From Chloroflexota bacterium (GTDB lineage Bacteria > Chloroflexota > Limnocylindria > Limnocylindrales > CSP1-4), in assembly GCA_021812735.1 (NCBI GenBank), contig JAKAMV010000150.1, positions 1-14,206 on the forward strand: a stretch of DNA of 14,206 nucleotides. Reading direction: 5' to 3'. Shown in pieces: positions 7,635 to 13,879 of the stretch. How positions within the stretch are numbered: the stretch's first letter is position 1; the number at the start of each line of letters is the position of its first letter. The position numbers were made by a program, and so were the translations under genes. The notes below the pieces were generated by a model that ran no database searches, was not told the DNA's origin, and saw only the letters and a list, made by a program, of their open reading frames with translations.

Positions 7635-8883
7635 GCAAGATCGCGTCGATCGACTGCTGCGTCTCCTCCTCCCGCCCCCTCTCCCGTTCGTTCTCCCGGC
7701 CGGACGCGACCGTCCCCGGGCTGCGCGACGGTCGGAGGTTGAGTCCGAGCTCGCGCGTCATGAGCAGCGCGGATGCGCCAAGGATCACGATGTCGTCGAT
7801 CCCGCCCAGCTCAAGCTGCACCTGTCGTGCCAGGGCGGGCAGAGCCCCGCGGCGCAGGGAGGCGCGGACGGCGTCCAGCCACGGCTCGCCGAAGGCGGCC
7901 ATCGTGCCGGCCAGCACGATCCGGTGGACGTCGAGCGCACCGATCAGGCCCGAGACCGCGACGCCCAGACGCTCCCCTGCCTCCAGCACCACGCGGCGCA
8001 CGCCAGGGTCGCCCTGGCGGAACGCCTCGACGGCGGACTCGAGCGATACGGGCTCACCGCGCAGCACCTGGAGCCGCGCCAGGACGGCACGGCTGCTGGC
8101 GACCGTCTCCAGGCACCCGCGACTGCCGCACCGGCAGACCTCGCCGTCCGGCTCGACGACCGTGTGCCCGATCTCGCCCGCGCCGAACCCGTCACCCTGA
8201 AAGAGCTCACCGTTCAGGACCAGGCCGGCGCCGACCCCGAGCCCGACCTTGATCGCGATGAGGTTGGCGCTCCGCACAGCGCCGAAGACGTGCTCCGCGA
8301 GCGCGGCGACCTGGCTGTCGTTGGCCACGTAGACCGGCAGGCCGTAGCGCGCGCCGACCATCGCCGCGAGCGGCAGGTTGCGCCAGTCGCGCTTGACCGC
8401 CTGCACCACGGTGCCGTCGGTCGTGTCGATGAGCCCTGGCGCGCCGATGCCGATCCCGACCACCTGACCGACCCGCATCGAGATCAGCCGGTCCAGCAGG
8501 TCCAGCGCGCGGTCGACGGCGGCCTGACCGTCCGCATCCTCCGAGGGCACCTCGATCCGGTGGAGGATCTCGCCGCGAAGGTTGACGGTCGCAGCCCGGA
8601 AGACGGTGTCGCCGAGGTCGACGCCGACCAGGAGCCGGGCGTCGTCGGGGACCTGCAGCAGGATGGGGGCCTTCCCGCCGGTCGATGGGCCCCGCCCGAC
8701 CTCGCGCGAAAGCCCGGCGCGGATGAGGCGGTCGACGACGTCGGAGACGGTCGTCCGGGTCAGGCCCGTCCGGCGAGCCACCTCCGCACGGCTGACCGGC
8801 CCATCGTCATAGATGGTGGCCAGCACGAGCTGCTCGTTGTGCTCGCGCGTCTCTCGCAGGGTCGCCTTGGGCGGTCGCTCCAC
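7624..8883 (-). CDS. ROK-family transcriptional repressor (NagC/Mlc/XylR type)
   Basis: The 419-residue regulator has an N-terminal winged helix-turn-helix (about 12-60; SRAEVARRTG then LTRTTVSDVVDRL) and a ROK sugar-binding domain from about 84. VGVDLGDTVF (87-96) is the phosphate-1 motif, VANDSQVAALAE (186-197) carries the conserved Asp189, and EIGH (237-240) with CRCGSRGCLE (250-259) forms the intact zinc site typical of ROK proteins. The C-terminus has a charged extension (RENERERGREEE region, about 391-402) that looks disordered. It is the first gene of the transport operon and probably represses it, and itself, through the tandem palindromes 120-180 bp upstream, with release by an amino sugar or its phosphate. 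The start is GTG at 8883; an in-frame stop (8911-8913) lies upstream with no other start between, and the ribosome site is weak. Confidence 0.9.
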   Translation of the reverse strand: MERPPKATLRETREHNEQLVLATIYDDGPVSRAEVARRTGLTRTTVSDVVDRLIRAGLSREVGRGPSTGGKAPILLQVPDDARLLVGVDLGDTVFRAATVNLRGEILHRIEVPSEDADGQAAVDRALDLLDRLISMRVGQVVGIGIGAPGLIDTTDGTVVQAVKRDWRNLPLAAMVGARYGLPVYVANDSQVAALAEHVFGAVRSANLIAIKVGLGVGAGLVLNGELFQGDGFGAGEIGHTVVEPDGEVCRCGSRGCLETVASSRAVLARLQVLRGEPVSLESAVEAFRQGDPGVRRVVLEAGERLGVAVSGLIGALDVHRIVLAGTMAAFGEPWLDAVRASLRRGALPALARQVQLELGGIDDIVILGASALLMTRELGLNLRPSRSPGTVASGRENERERGREEETQQSIDAILRPV

Positions 8884-8917
8884 CGCGGTCGTTCCGTCCC
8901 TTCTGCCTCGTCACCGG

Positions 8918-8940
8918 TGCCGGCCCCACGGCGGCCGGCA
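8918..8940 (-). other. GC-rich hairpin in the repressor mRNA leader
   Basis: TGCCGGCC (8918-8925) and GGCCGGCA (8933-8940) form a perfect eight-pair stem around a 7-base loop, 35 nt upstream of the repressor GTG on the leftward transcript. No T-run follows, so termination is unlikely. It could affect mRNA stability or access of the ribosome to the poorly marked start. Its arms share sequence with the hairpin at 7582-7610. Confidence 0.4.
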
Positions 8941-9005
8941 GGACACGCGGCCGGAGCCGACCGCGCCGACCTTGCGGCCCAGGTGGGACCAGTCACCCGG
9001 CGGAC

Positions 9006-9026
9006 TTTGTCCATTTAGTGGACAAA
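9006..9026. promoter_or_regulatory. Operator 1: perfect palindrome TTTGTCCA-N5-TGGACAAA
   Basis: The arms TTTGTCCA (9006-9013) and TGGACAAA (9019-9026) are exact reverse complements with a 5-base spacer. The 21-bp symmetric site is proximal to the repressor gene and fits a dimeric winged-helix protein. The obvious candidate ligand is the ROK repressor encoded 123 bp downstream, and the site would then give autoregulation plus control of the transport operon. The symmetry is seen directly; assignment to this repressor is inference. Confidence 0.75.
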
Positions 9027-9040
9027 CAGAGGATACGGGC

Positions 9041-9061
9041 TTTGTCAATAGTCTGGACATA
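9041..9061. promoter_or_regulatory. Operator 2: imperfect copy TTTGTCAA-N5-TGGACATA
   Basis: This is a second site with the same 8-5-8 geometry: 14 of 16 arm bases match operator 1, and it lies exactly 35 bp away start to start. The left arm read leftward contains TTGACA, a consensus -35 hexamer, so protein bound here would probably block RNA polymerase. Two sites with identical geometry argue against chance and suggest cooperative binding or a strong plus a weak site. Confidence 0.65.
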
Positions 9062-9073
9062 GGGGCTCCGCGT

Positions 9074-9095
9074 CCGGGGCCGTGCGTGGCCCCGG
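9074..9095 (-). terminator. Perfect hairpin downstream of nagA
   Basis: CCGGGGCC (9074-9081) and GGCCCCGG (9088-9095) pair perfectly around a six-base loop (GTGCGT), about 105 bp past the nagA stop and just before the operator pair. It is the best candidate for ending the nagA transcript, but there is no U-tract after the stem on the leftward RNA. It would have to act as a Rho-assisted or non-canonical terminator, or as a 3' stability stem. Confidence 0.4.
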
Positions 9096-9198
9096 CAATC
9101 GGCCGCGTCAGTGGGTCGGCGTCCGGGCGGTCGCCGCTACCCTCTGGCCGAGAGGCCCGCCATCTGCGGCGGCTGGATCCCGTGGGTGGCGGCCCTGC

Positions 9199-10347
9199 TC
9201 ACGGCGTCGGACCCTCGTACCACCGGCCCGCCCGCATGACGCGCTGCACGCGGAAATCGGCATCCAGCTCGACCAGGTCCGCCCGCTGACCCGGGGCAAG
9301 GCGCCCGCGGTCGGTGACGCCGAGTAGGGCCAGCGGGTTCTGGGTCGCAGCCGCCACGGCCCGAGGCAGCGAGAGCCCCGCCTGGACCATGTTCCGAACC
9401 GCCGTGTCGATCTCGATCACGCTACCGGCGAGATGGCCATCCGACACCAGGCGGCACTCGTCGCCGACGATCTCGACCTCCAGGCCGCCCAGCGAGAATC
9501 GCCCCTGGCTCGCGCCAGCCATCGAGATCGCGTCGCTGACGAAGATCAACCGATCCGGCCGCTTGGCCCGCCAGATGAGGGGCCACACGCTGCGATCGAC
9601 ATGATGGCCGTCGGCGATCAGTTCGACGAAGGCCCCATCGTCCGCCAATGCGGCCACCGCGAGCCCCGGGTCGTGCTGATGGACGCCGCTCATCGCGTTG
9701 AAGATGTGGGTCGTGCTGCGGGCGCCAGCGGCGTAGCCGGCCGCTGCGATCGCGTAACTCGCGTTCGAGTGGCCGAGCGAGATCACCACACCGTGCACGG
9801 CGAGCCAGCGAATGAGGTCGAGTGCACCGGGGATCTCGGGGGCCATCGTGATGAACCGGAGCCCGTCGAGCAGGTTCTCCAGGCGGCGACGATCTGCCCC
9901 GGCCGGCACCTGGATGAAGGCGGGGTTCTGGGCGCCCGTCTTCTCCGGGCTGATGTACGGCCCCTCGAGGTTGAACCCGAGTGGCTCGGCTCCGTCGCCA
10001 GGTGCCCGCGGGATCCAGTCCCGGACGGTCGCCGCGAAGGCGCTCAGGGTGTCGAGCGAGGCGGTCACCGCGGTGGGCAAGAAGCCGGTGACCCCGTGCC
10101 GGAGGAGCGCCCGAGCCATGCCCGAGAGGGCCTCGGGGCCGTCCATCGCGTCGTACCCGCCCCAGCCGTGGACGTGCACGTCCACGAAGCCGGGACACAC
10201 GTAGGGGCCGTCGGCTGCGGCCCCATCTGGCTCGACGCCGACGATCCCGCCGTTCTCGATCTGCACACGCCCTGGGAGGATCCGATCCTCCAGAACAAGG
10301 CGGCCCGCGACCTGCTCTGACGGGTGAGGTGTTCGTCGATGCGGCAT
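9199..10347 (-). CDS. nagA: N-acetylglucosamine-6-phosphate deacetylase NagA
   Basis: The 382-residue cytoplasmic amidohydrolase turns GlcNAc-6-P into GlcN-6-P and acetate. Landmarks are PGFVDVHVHGWGG (52-64, metal-site HxH at 58 and 60), FNLEGPYISPEKTGAQ (125-140, metal-binding Glu128), SLGHSNA (190-196, His193), TTHIFNAMS (212-220, His214), ADGHHVD (245-251) and FVSDAISMAG (269-278, catalytic Asp272). The order and length match the NagA family. I chose the ATG at 10347, with GCGAGG 6 nt before it. The frame extends nine codons to a GTG at 10374 with no ribosome site. It lies upstream of the repressor operon in the same direction but is separated by 315 bp with a hairpin and operators, so it is probably a separate transcript. 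It supplies the deacetylation step between the ROK kinase and the SIS enzyme. Confidence 0.93.
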   Translation of the reverse strand: MPHRRTPHPSEQVAGRLVLEDRILPGRVQIENGGIVGVEPDGAAADGPYVCPGFVDVHVHGWGGYDAMDGPEALSGMARALLRHGVTGFLPTAVTASLDTLSAFAATVRDWIPRAPGDGAEPLGFNLEGPYISPEKTGAQNPAFIQVPAGADRRRLENLLDGLRFITMAPEIPGALDLIRWLAVHGVVISLGHSNASYAIAAAGYAAGARSTTHIFNAMSGVHQHDPGLAVAALADDGAFVELIADGHHVDRSVWPLIWRAKRPDRLIFVSDAISMAGASQGRFSLGGLEVEIVGDECRLVSDGHLAGSVIEIDTAVRNMVQAGLSLPRAVAAATQNPLALLGVTDRGRLAPGQRADLVELDADFRVQRVMRAGRWYEGPTP

Positions 10348-10699
10348 CGCTGACCTCGCGATCATGGGACGCACGCTGGTTGAAGGGAATGCGGCCTCAT
10401 CGTACGTCTCCGACGTGCGAGGAATGGCGGTGGCCGAGGTGATGACCCATGTTCATCCCAGCCCTGGTCAACTGACGGGCAGGCGAGTCCAGGCGTTCAA
10501 TGATGCCGCGCGGCCCTCGCCGTCCGTTACCGGCGTGACACATGAGCGCCGCGGTGTTGGTTCGCGGGAACACCGGGAGCGCGACGGCGGACGGTTCAGC
10601 CAGTTCTCGGCCGATCAGGAACGCGGCCCCACAGCACCGTTGCAGAGGGCACTGGTCGCGAACCGGTCAATGGTGCACGCTGCGCCACGGAGGTGGGAT
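10348..10699. other. Divergent intergenic region (352 bp) between nagA and the SRPBCC gene
   Basis: No gene is supported here; the forward frame of the SRPBCC gene is open through most of it but has no family-like sequence before about 10700. It must hold promoters for leftward nagA and possibly for the rightward gene. I see no copy of the TTTGTCCA-N5-TGGACAAA operator, which suggests nagA is not under the same direct control. A small palindrome (ACGTC-TCC-GACGT, 10404-10416) is present but too short to weigh. No convincing -35/-10 pair was found by eye on either strand. Confidence 0.4.
10689..10693 (+). promoter_or_regulatory. Shine-Dalgarno site deciding the SRPBCC start
   Basis: GGAGG lies 6 nt before the GTG at 10700. 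No such site precedes the upstream in-frame ATG at 10670, so it favours the GTG as the start. Confidence 0.6.
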
Positions 10700-11500
10700 G
10701 TGCTCAAGAGGCTGTGCATCGGGTGCGGGGCGGTCGTGGGTCTGTCGGCCCTGTCGGTGTTCGTGACAGCCCGGACCATGTGGCGTCGGTGGGGCATCGA
10801 TCGCGACGAGGCGACGAGATCGCTCCCGGGAGACGAGTTGGTCCGGAGCGCCGAGGCAGTCGACACCCGGGGCATCGACATCGCCGCGCCCCCGGCCGCG
10901 GTCTGGCCGTGGCTGGTGCAGATGGGCTACGGGCGAGCCGGCTGGTACAGCTACGACCAGCTCGACATGAACCATCCCAGCGCTGATCGTGTCCTGCCCG
11001 AGTTCCAGGCGCTGGCGGTGGGCGACGTCCTGCCCACCGATCCCGGCGGCGGGTTCGAGGTCAGGGTCGTCGATCCCGAACGCGCCCTCGTCGTGTACAT
11101 CGATCGCGCGCTGGTGGGGGCCCAGCGCGCGCGCCCGGCCGCGCCCTCAGGCGAACGGCTCGGGGCCGCTTCGGCCAACGTCCGGGCAACTGGTGCCTAC
11201 CTCGACCGGGCGGTGTCCGGCGAGTTTGCGGCGAGCTGGGCGTTCGTGCTCGAGCCGGGGAACAGCGGGACGCGGCTCATCGAGCGCTTCCGCGCAACGA
11301 TGGCTCCGGCGCCATCGCCATCCGGTCGCACCGCGGTCGTTCCCGGGTTCGCCCGCTCGATGCTCGGGTTCGGCGTCTTCGTGATGGTCCGCCGTCAGAT
11401 GCTCGGCATCCGGGACCGGGCGGAGGGTCGCCCGGTCCGGGCGTGGTCGGCGCGCTTCCGGCGCAGGCGAGCCGTGCATGGCGCCGGCCAGGCGGCCTGA
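10700..11500 (+). CDS. Membrane-anchored SRPBCC (START/Bet v1-like) family protein
   Basis: The 266-residue protein has an N-terminal membrane segment (about 5-24, with basic residues after it) and an SRPBCC lipid- or ligand-binding fold. Motifs include SLPGDELV (41-48), IDIAAPPAAVWPWLVQMG (59-76) and RAGWYSYDQLD (79-89), then AFVLEPGNSGTRLIERFRA (181-199). Such proteins are widespread in Actinobacteria and Chloroflexi and have no assigned reaction. A second hydrophobic stretch (about 219-230) precedes a basic tail (RFRRRR, about 252-257). The start is set by GGAGG 6 nt before the GTG. It points away from nagA and has no obvious functional tie to amino-sugar use. It could be part of a separate lipid or cell-envelope function, but no substrate can be named. 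Confidence 0.8.
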   Translation: MLKRLCIGCGAVVGLSALSVFVTARTMWRRWGIDRDEATRSLPGDELVRSAEAVDTRGIDIAAPPAAVWPWLVQMGYGRAGWYSYDQLDMNHPSADRVLPEFQALAVGDVLPTDPGGGFEVRVVDPERALVVYIDRALVGAQRARPAAPSGERLGAASANVRATGAYLDRAVSGEFAASWAFVLEPGNSGTRLIERFRATMAPAPSPSGRTAVVPGFARSMLGFGVFVMVRRQMLGIRDRAEGRPVRAWSARFRRRRAVHGAGQAA

Positions 11501-11820
11501 CCGTCGTGCTGCCGCGTGCCAGCCGCCCAGTCTCGCGCGCGCGGGCGATGCCCGGTTCTCCGGGGGGCCCACGTCGCGACCGTGGCGCGCTGCCCAGCGA
11601 CGAGCAGGTCATCGTCCAGAGCCAGACCGACCGGCAGAGCACGCTCGTCGTGCGCACCGACCATCCGGCCTCGATCCTGCGTGCCGGTGACTCTGCCCTC
11701 GACCGCAGGCGGGTGCTGAGGGCGCAGCGGCACCCGGCGGCACCGTCCGAGCCGACGACAGTCGTCGGTCGGGGACCCCTCGCGATCTGTTCGGCACCCC
11801 CCACACCGCGACAGGGCGGG
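11501..11820. other. 320-bp gap with open frames but no recognised gene
   Basis: This lies between the ends of the SRPBCC gene and the deacetylase-like gene, which converge. All of it is GC-rich and several frames on both strands stay open. A forward stretch (about 11584-11720, reading GALPSDEQVIVQSQTD and onward to ASILRAGDS) uses codons ending almost only in G or C. A reverse frame over the same bases is also protein-like (ALPVGLALDDDLLVAGQR). Neither has a plausible start with ribosome site or a family I recognise. It may be a decayed gene or plain spacer. No strong terminator was seen. Confidence 0.35.
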
Positions 11821-12813
11821 TCAGCGTCCGTCGCCAGGGTTGGCGCCTGTCTCCGGCCGCGCCAGAAGCGGCTCGCCGTCGAACGCCCACCAGGCGGGAT
11901 GGACGAGGAACGTCATCGCGGCATCGCGGCGGGCGAACTCCGCGGCGGCCACCGCGAGCGGGCGGTTCCAGCGCCCGTGCGAGTCGGTCACGTAGTAGCG
12001 GTTCTGCACGAAGTTGGCCTCGTAGGCGAGCCCGAGCGACGCCATGGGGACCGGGCGCAGGTCGCAACGCACGGCACGCTGCGACGCCGGGTCGATCCCC
12101 TCGATCGTGCGCGCCGGCGGCCCGTTCTGCGCCCGGGGGGCCTCGACGAAGACCTCGCCGTTGTTGTACCCGAGGGCCCGGCACAGCGCATCTCCATGGG
12201 CGGACGTGCCGGTGATCTCGAACCCCGCCCGCCGCAGGTACGCAAGCTCGGCGGCCAGCACTTCGACCGGGTCCCGCCCGGTCCGCAGCGCGGCTGTGAT
12301 CGCGTTGTTGGGCAGCCCGATCTCGTGGCCCAGGTCTCGGATCCGCGTCAGCGCCCGGAGGACGTAGCGGGACGGCGGCCCGTCGACGCCCTCACGGTAG
12401 TACCAGTCGGTGTGGAGCACGTAGTAGGTGGCACGGTAGCCGCGGGCCGCCTCCCACTCGGCGAACCGGACGGCGCCATCGACGTCGCTATCGGTGTCGT
12501 GGCGCAGTGCCACGAGCCTCGGCGAGTGCCCCTCGGGCGGCAGCGCCATGTACTCGCGCACCGGGATGACCGCCTCGGCCGCGCACAGGATGGCGTCGAG
12601 AGCCGCGAGGTCCTCGGGTCCGAAGGCGCGTCGGCGGGCGAGCACACGACGCCGCTCGGTGAGCACGGCGCGACGGAGCCCGTCGTGACGGACCTCGCCA
12701 CTGATCCTGGCCACGGCGCGGGTCAGCAGGCCATGCGCGGAATCAGCAGCCGGAGCCGGAGCCGGCGGCCGCCCGTCGGCACGTGCCGTGGGCCCCGAGC
12801 CTCGTTCGCCCAT
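11821..12813 (-). CDS. NodB-like polysaccharide deacetylase-family protein
   Basis: The product of about 330 residues resembles the carbohydrate esterase 4 (NodB-like) barrel family. LRHDTDSDVDGAVRFAEWE (103-121) is the HDxD motif that opens this fold, followed by RGYRATYYVLHTDWYY (124-139). DLGHEIGLPNN (160-170), SAHGD (204-208) and FLVHPAWW (302-309) are further conserved-looking blocks. Where many relatives have GHEIGLH, this has GLPNN, so a metal ligand may be missing and activity is uncertain. The first 60 residues are Pro/Ala/Arg-rich without a signal peptide. The start is taken as ATG 12813, the first in-frame ATG with a non-random continuation; a GGAGGA lies 15 nt upstream, further than usual. 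It is divergent from the acyltransferase gene, 54 bp away, which suggests a shared promoter region and a joint role in surface-glycan chemistry. Confidence 0.72.
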   Translation of the reverse strand: MGERGSGPTARADGRPPAPAPAADSAHGLLTRAVARISGEVRHDGLRRAVLTERRRVLARRRAFGPEDLAALDAILCAAEAVIPVREYMALPPEGHSPRLVALRHDTDSDVDGAVRFAEWEAARGYRATYYVLHTDWYYREGVDGPPSRYVLRALTRIRDLGHEIGLPNNAITAALRTGRDPVEVLAAELAYLRRAGFEITGTSAHGDALCRALGYNNGEVFVEAPRAQNGPPARTIEGIDPASQRAVRCDLRPVPMASLGLAYEANFVQNRYYVTDSHGRWNRPLAVAAAEFARRDAAMTFLVHPAWWAFDGEPLLARPETGANPGDGR

Positions 12814-12867
12814 CGTGCCTGCTGCGCGTCCTCCTGCACCAGTGAGATCGAGCCGGCGTACGGTAGC

Positions 12868-13732
12868 ATGGCGACCCCGATGGCATCCTACCCGCCCCTC
12901 ACCATCAGTTTCCTGCGCCGCGACACGGGCGATCCGCACTGCACCGCGTACCCCGATCGGTTCTGGGCGCAGTTCACCGCGCCGAGCGCGCGTGATCCGA
13001 GCGTCGGCCGCTACGAGGACGGGTGCTCGATCCTGGTGACGCCGCCCACGTTCGACGAGTACTGGGGCTCACCGCACGCGTACTGGATGCGCCAGCGGGT
13101 GCGCCGGGCCCAGCGGGACGGGTATTACTTCGCCTCCATCGAGCGCGACGCCTACCTCGACGACCTCTTCGCCATCAACACCTCGCTGCCGGAGCGCCAG
13201 GGCCGCCCGATGAGCGAGGCCTACCGGCAACCCCCGGGCACCCCAGGGACCGCTCCCCGAGTTCGGCTGCCCGCGCCACGCGCTCCGCCGGTACGGGGTG
13301 CTGCGCGACGGGCACCTCTACGCCTACGCGTGGGTCTACGTGATCGGGGAGATGTGCCTTTTCTCGACAATCCTCGGTCACGGCGAGCACATGCGGTCGG
13401 GGATCATGGCGCTGCTCGTCGCCGAGTCTGTGCGCGACCTGATGGCAAGCGCCGACCTGCGCTACGCCATGTACAACCTGCACGCCTCCGGCACGGACGG
13501 CCTGCGCTTCTTCAAGGAGCAGATGGGGTTCGCGCCGTATCGCGTGAGCTCGGTGATGGGAGACGGGACCGACGCGGAGCGGCTGGCCGAGCGGGCCGGG
13601 TCAATCGAGGCCGCCGAGGCCGCACTCCGGGCGGCCGGGCAGCGGAGCTCACCGGCAGGCAGCGCCGCGTTCGGGAACAGGGCACTCGGCCGGCTCGCGC
13701 GCCGGGTGGGGCGGCTGGTCTCCCGAGGCTGA
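12868..13732 (+). pseudogene. GNAT/FemAB-like acyltransferase, split by a one-base frameshift
   Basis: Two adjacent frames together encode one acyltransferase-like protein of about 287 residues. The first part starts MATPMASYPPLTISF and includes YWMRQRVRRAQRDGYYFASI and LPERQGRPMSEAYRQ. The second continues with PQGPLPEFGCPRHALRR, then DGHLYAYAWVYVIGEMC and LHASGTDGLRFFKEQMGFA, which is a GNAT-like acetyl-CoA-binding end. The frame changes at the C5 run at 13231-13235; removing one C joins the two halves as AYRQPRAPQGPLPEFG without a gap. As read, translation leaves the true frame in mid-protein and runs on to about 13935. This is either a sequencing or assembly homopolymer error or a real inactivating mutation. 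No clear ribosome site precedes the ATG at 12868. The tail is basic (ARRVGRLVSRG). Substrate unknown. Confidence 0.78.
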
Positions 13733-13879
13733 TCCGGTGGAGGACCCCGCCGCAACGCGCGACCTCATGGCCTGCCGGTCCGGGCCCCTGGGATCGACGG
13801 GGTCGGTGTCGAGCGGGTGAGCGGCACGCGTGCCCAGGCGGGCGGTGCGGAGCCGGCATGCCCCGGATTGGGCTCGTGC

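Larger units (their letters stand above)
8884..9198 (-). promoter_or_regulatory. Control region of the amino-sugar operon (315 bp, no gene)
   Basis: The gap between the nagA stop and the repressor start holds, in leftward order, a GC-rich hairpin after nagA (9095-9074), two copies of a palindromic operator (9061-9041 and 9026-9006), and a 122-nt untranslated leader with a second hairpin (8940-8918). The operator segment is the only AT-richer stretch. A TTGACA hexamer (9048-9043, leftward) matches the -35 consensus and lies in the upstream operator. The hexamer 17 bp on is TTGTCC, a poor -10, so the exact promoter is not clear. I see no convincing small gene here. Confidence 0.6.

Noticed and set aside
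9043..9048. TTGACA as a fully defined promoter
   Set aside because: The -35 match is exact on the leftward strand, but the hexamers 16-18 bp downstream do not resemble a -10. I report only the region, not a mapped promoter.
10364..10699. N-terminal extension of the SRPBCC protein
   Set aside because: The frame is open, but the translation is not family-like, and the GGAGG site points to the GTG at 10700.
13023..13343. Forward open frame of 106 codons within the acyltransferase gene
   Set aside because: It is in the third, non-coding frame and has no motif. The split is explained by the two other frames joined at the C5 run.
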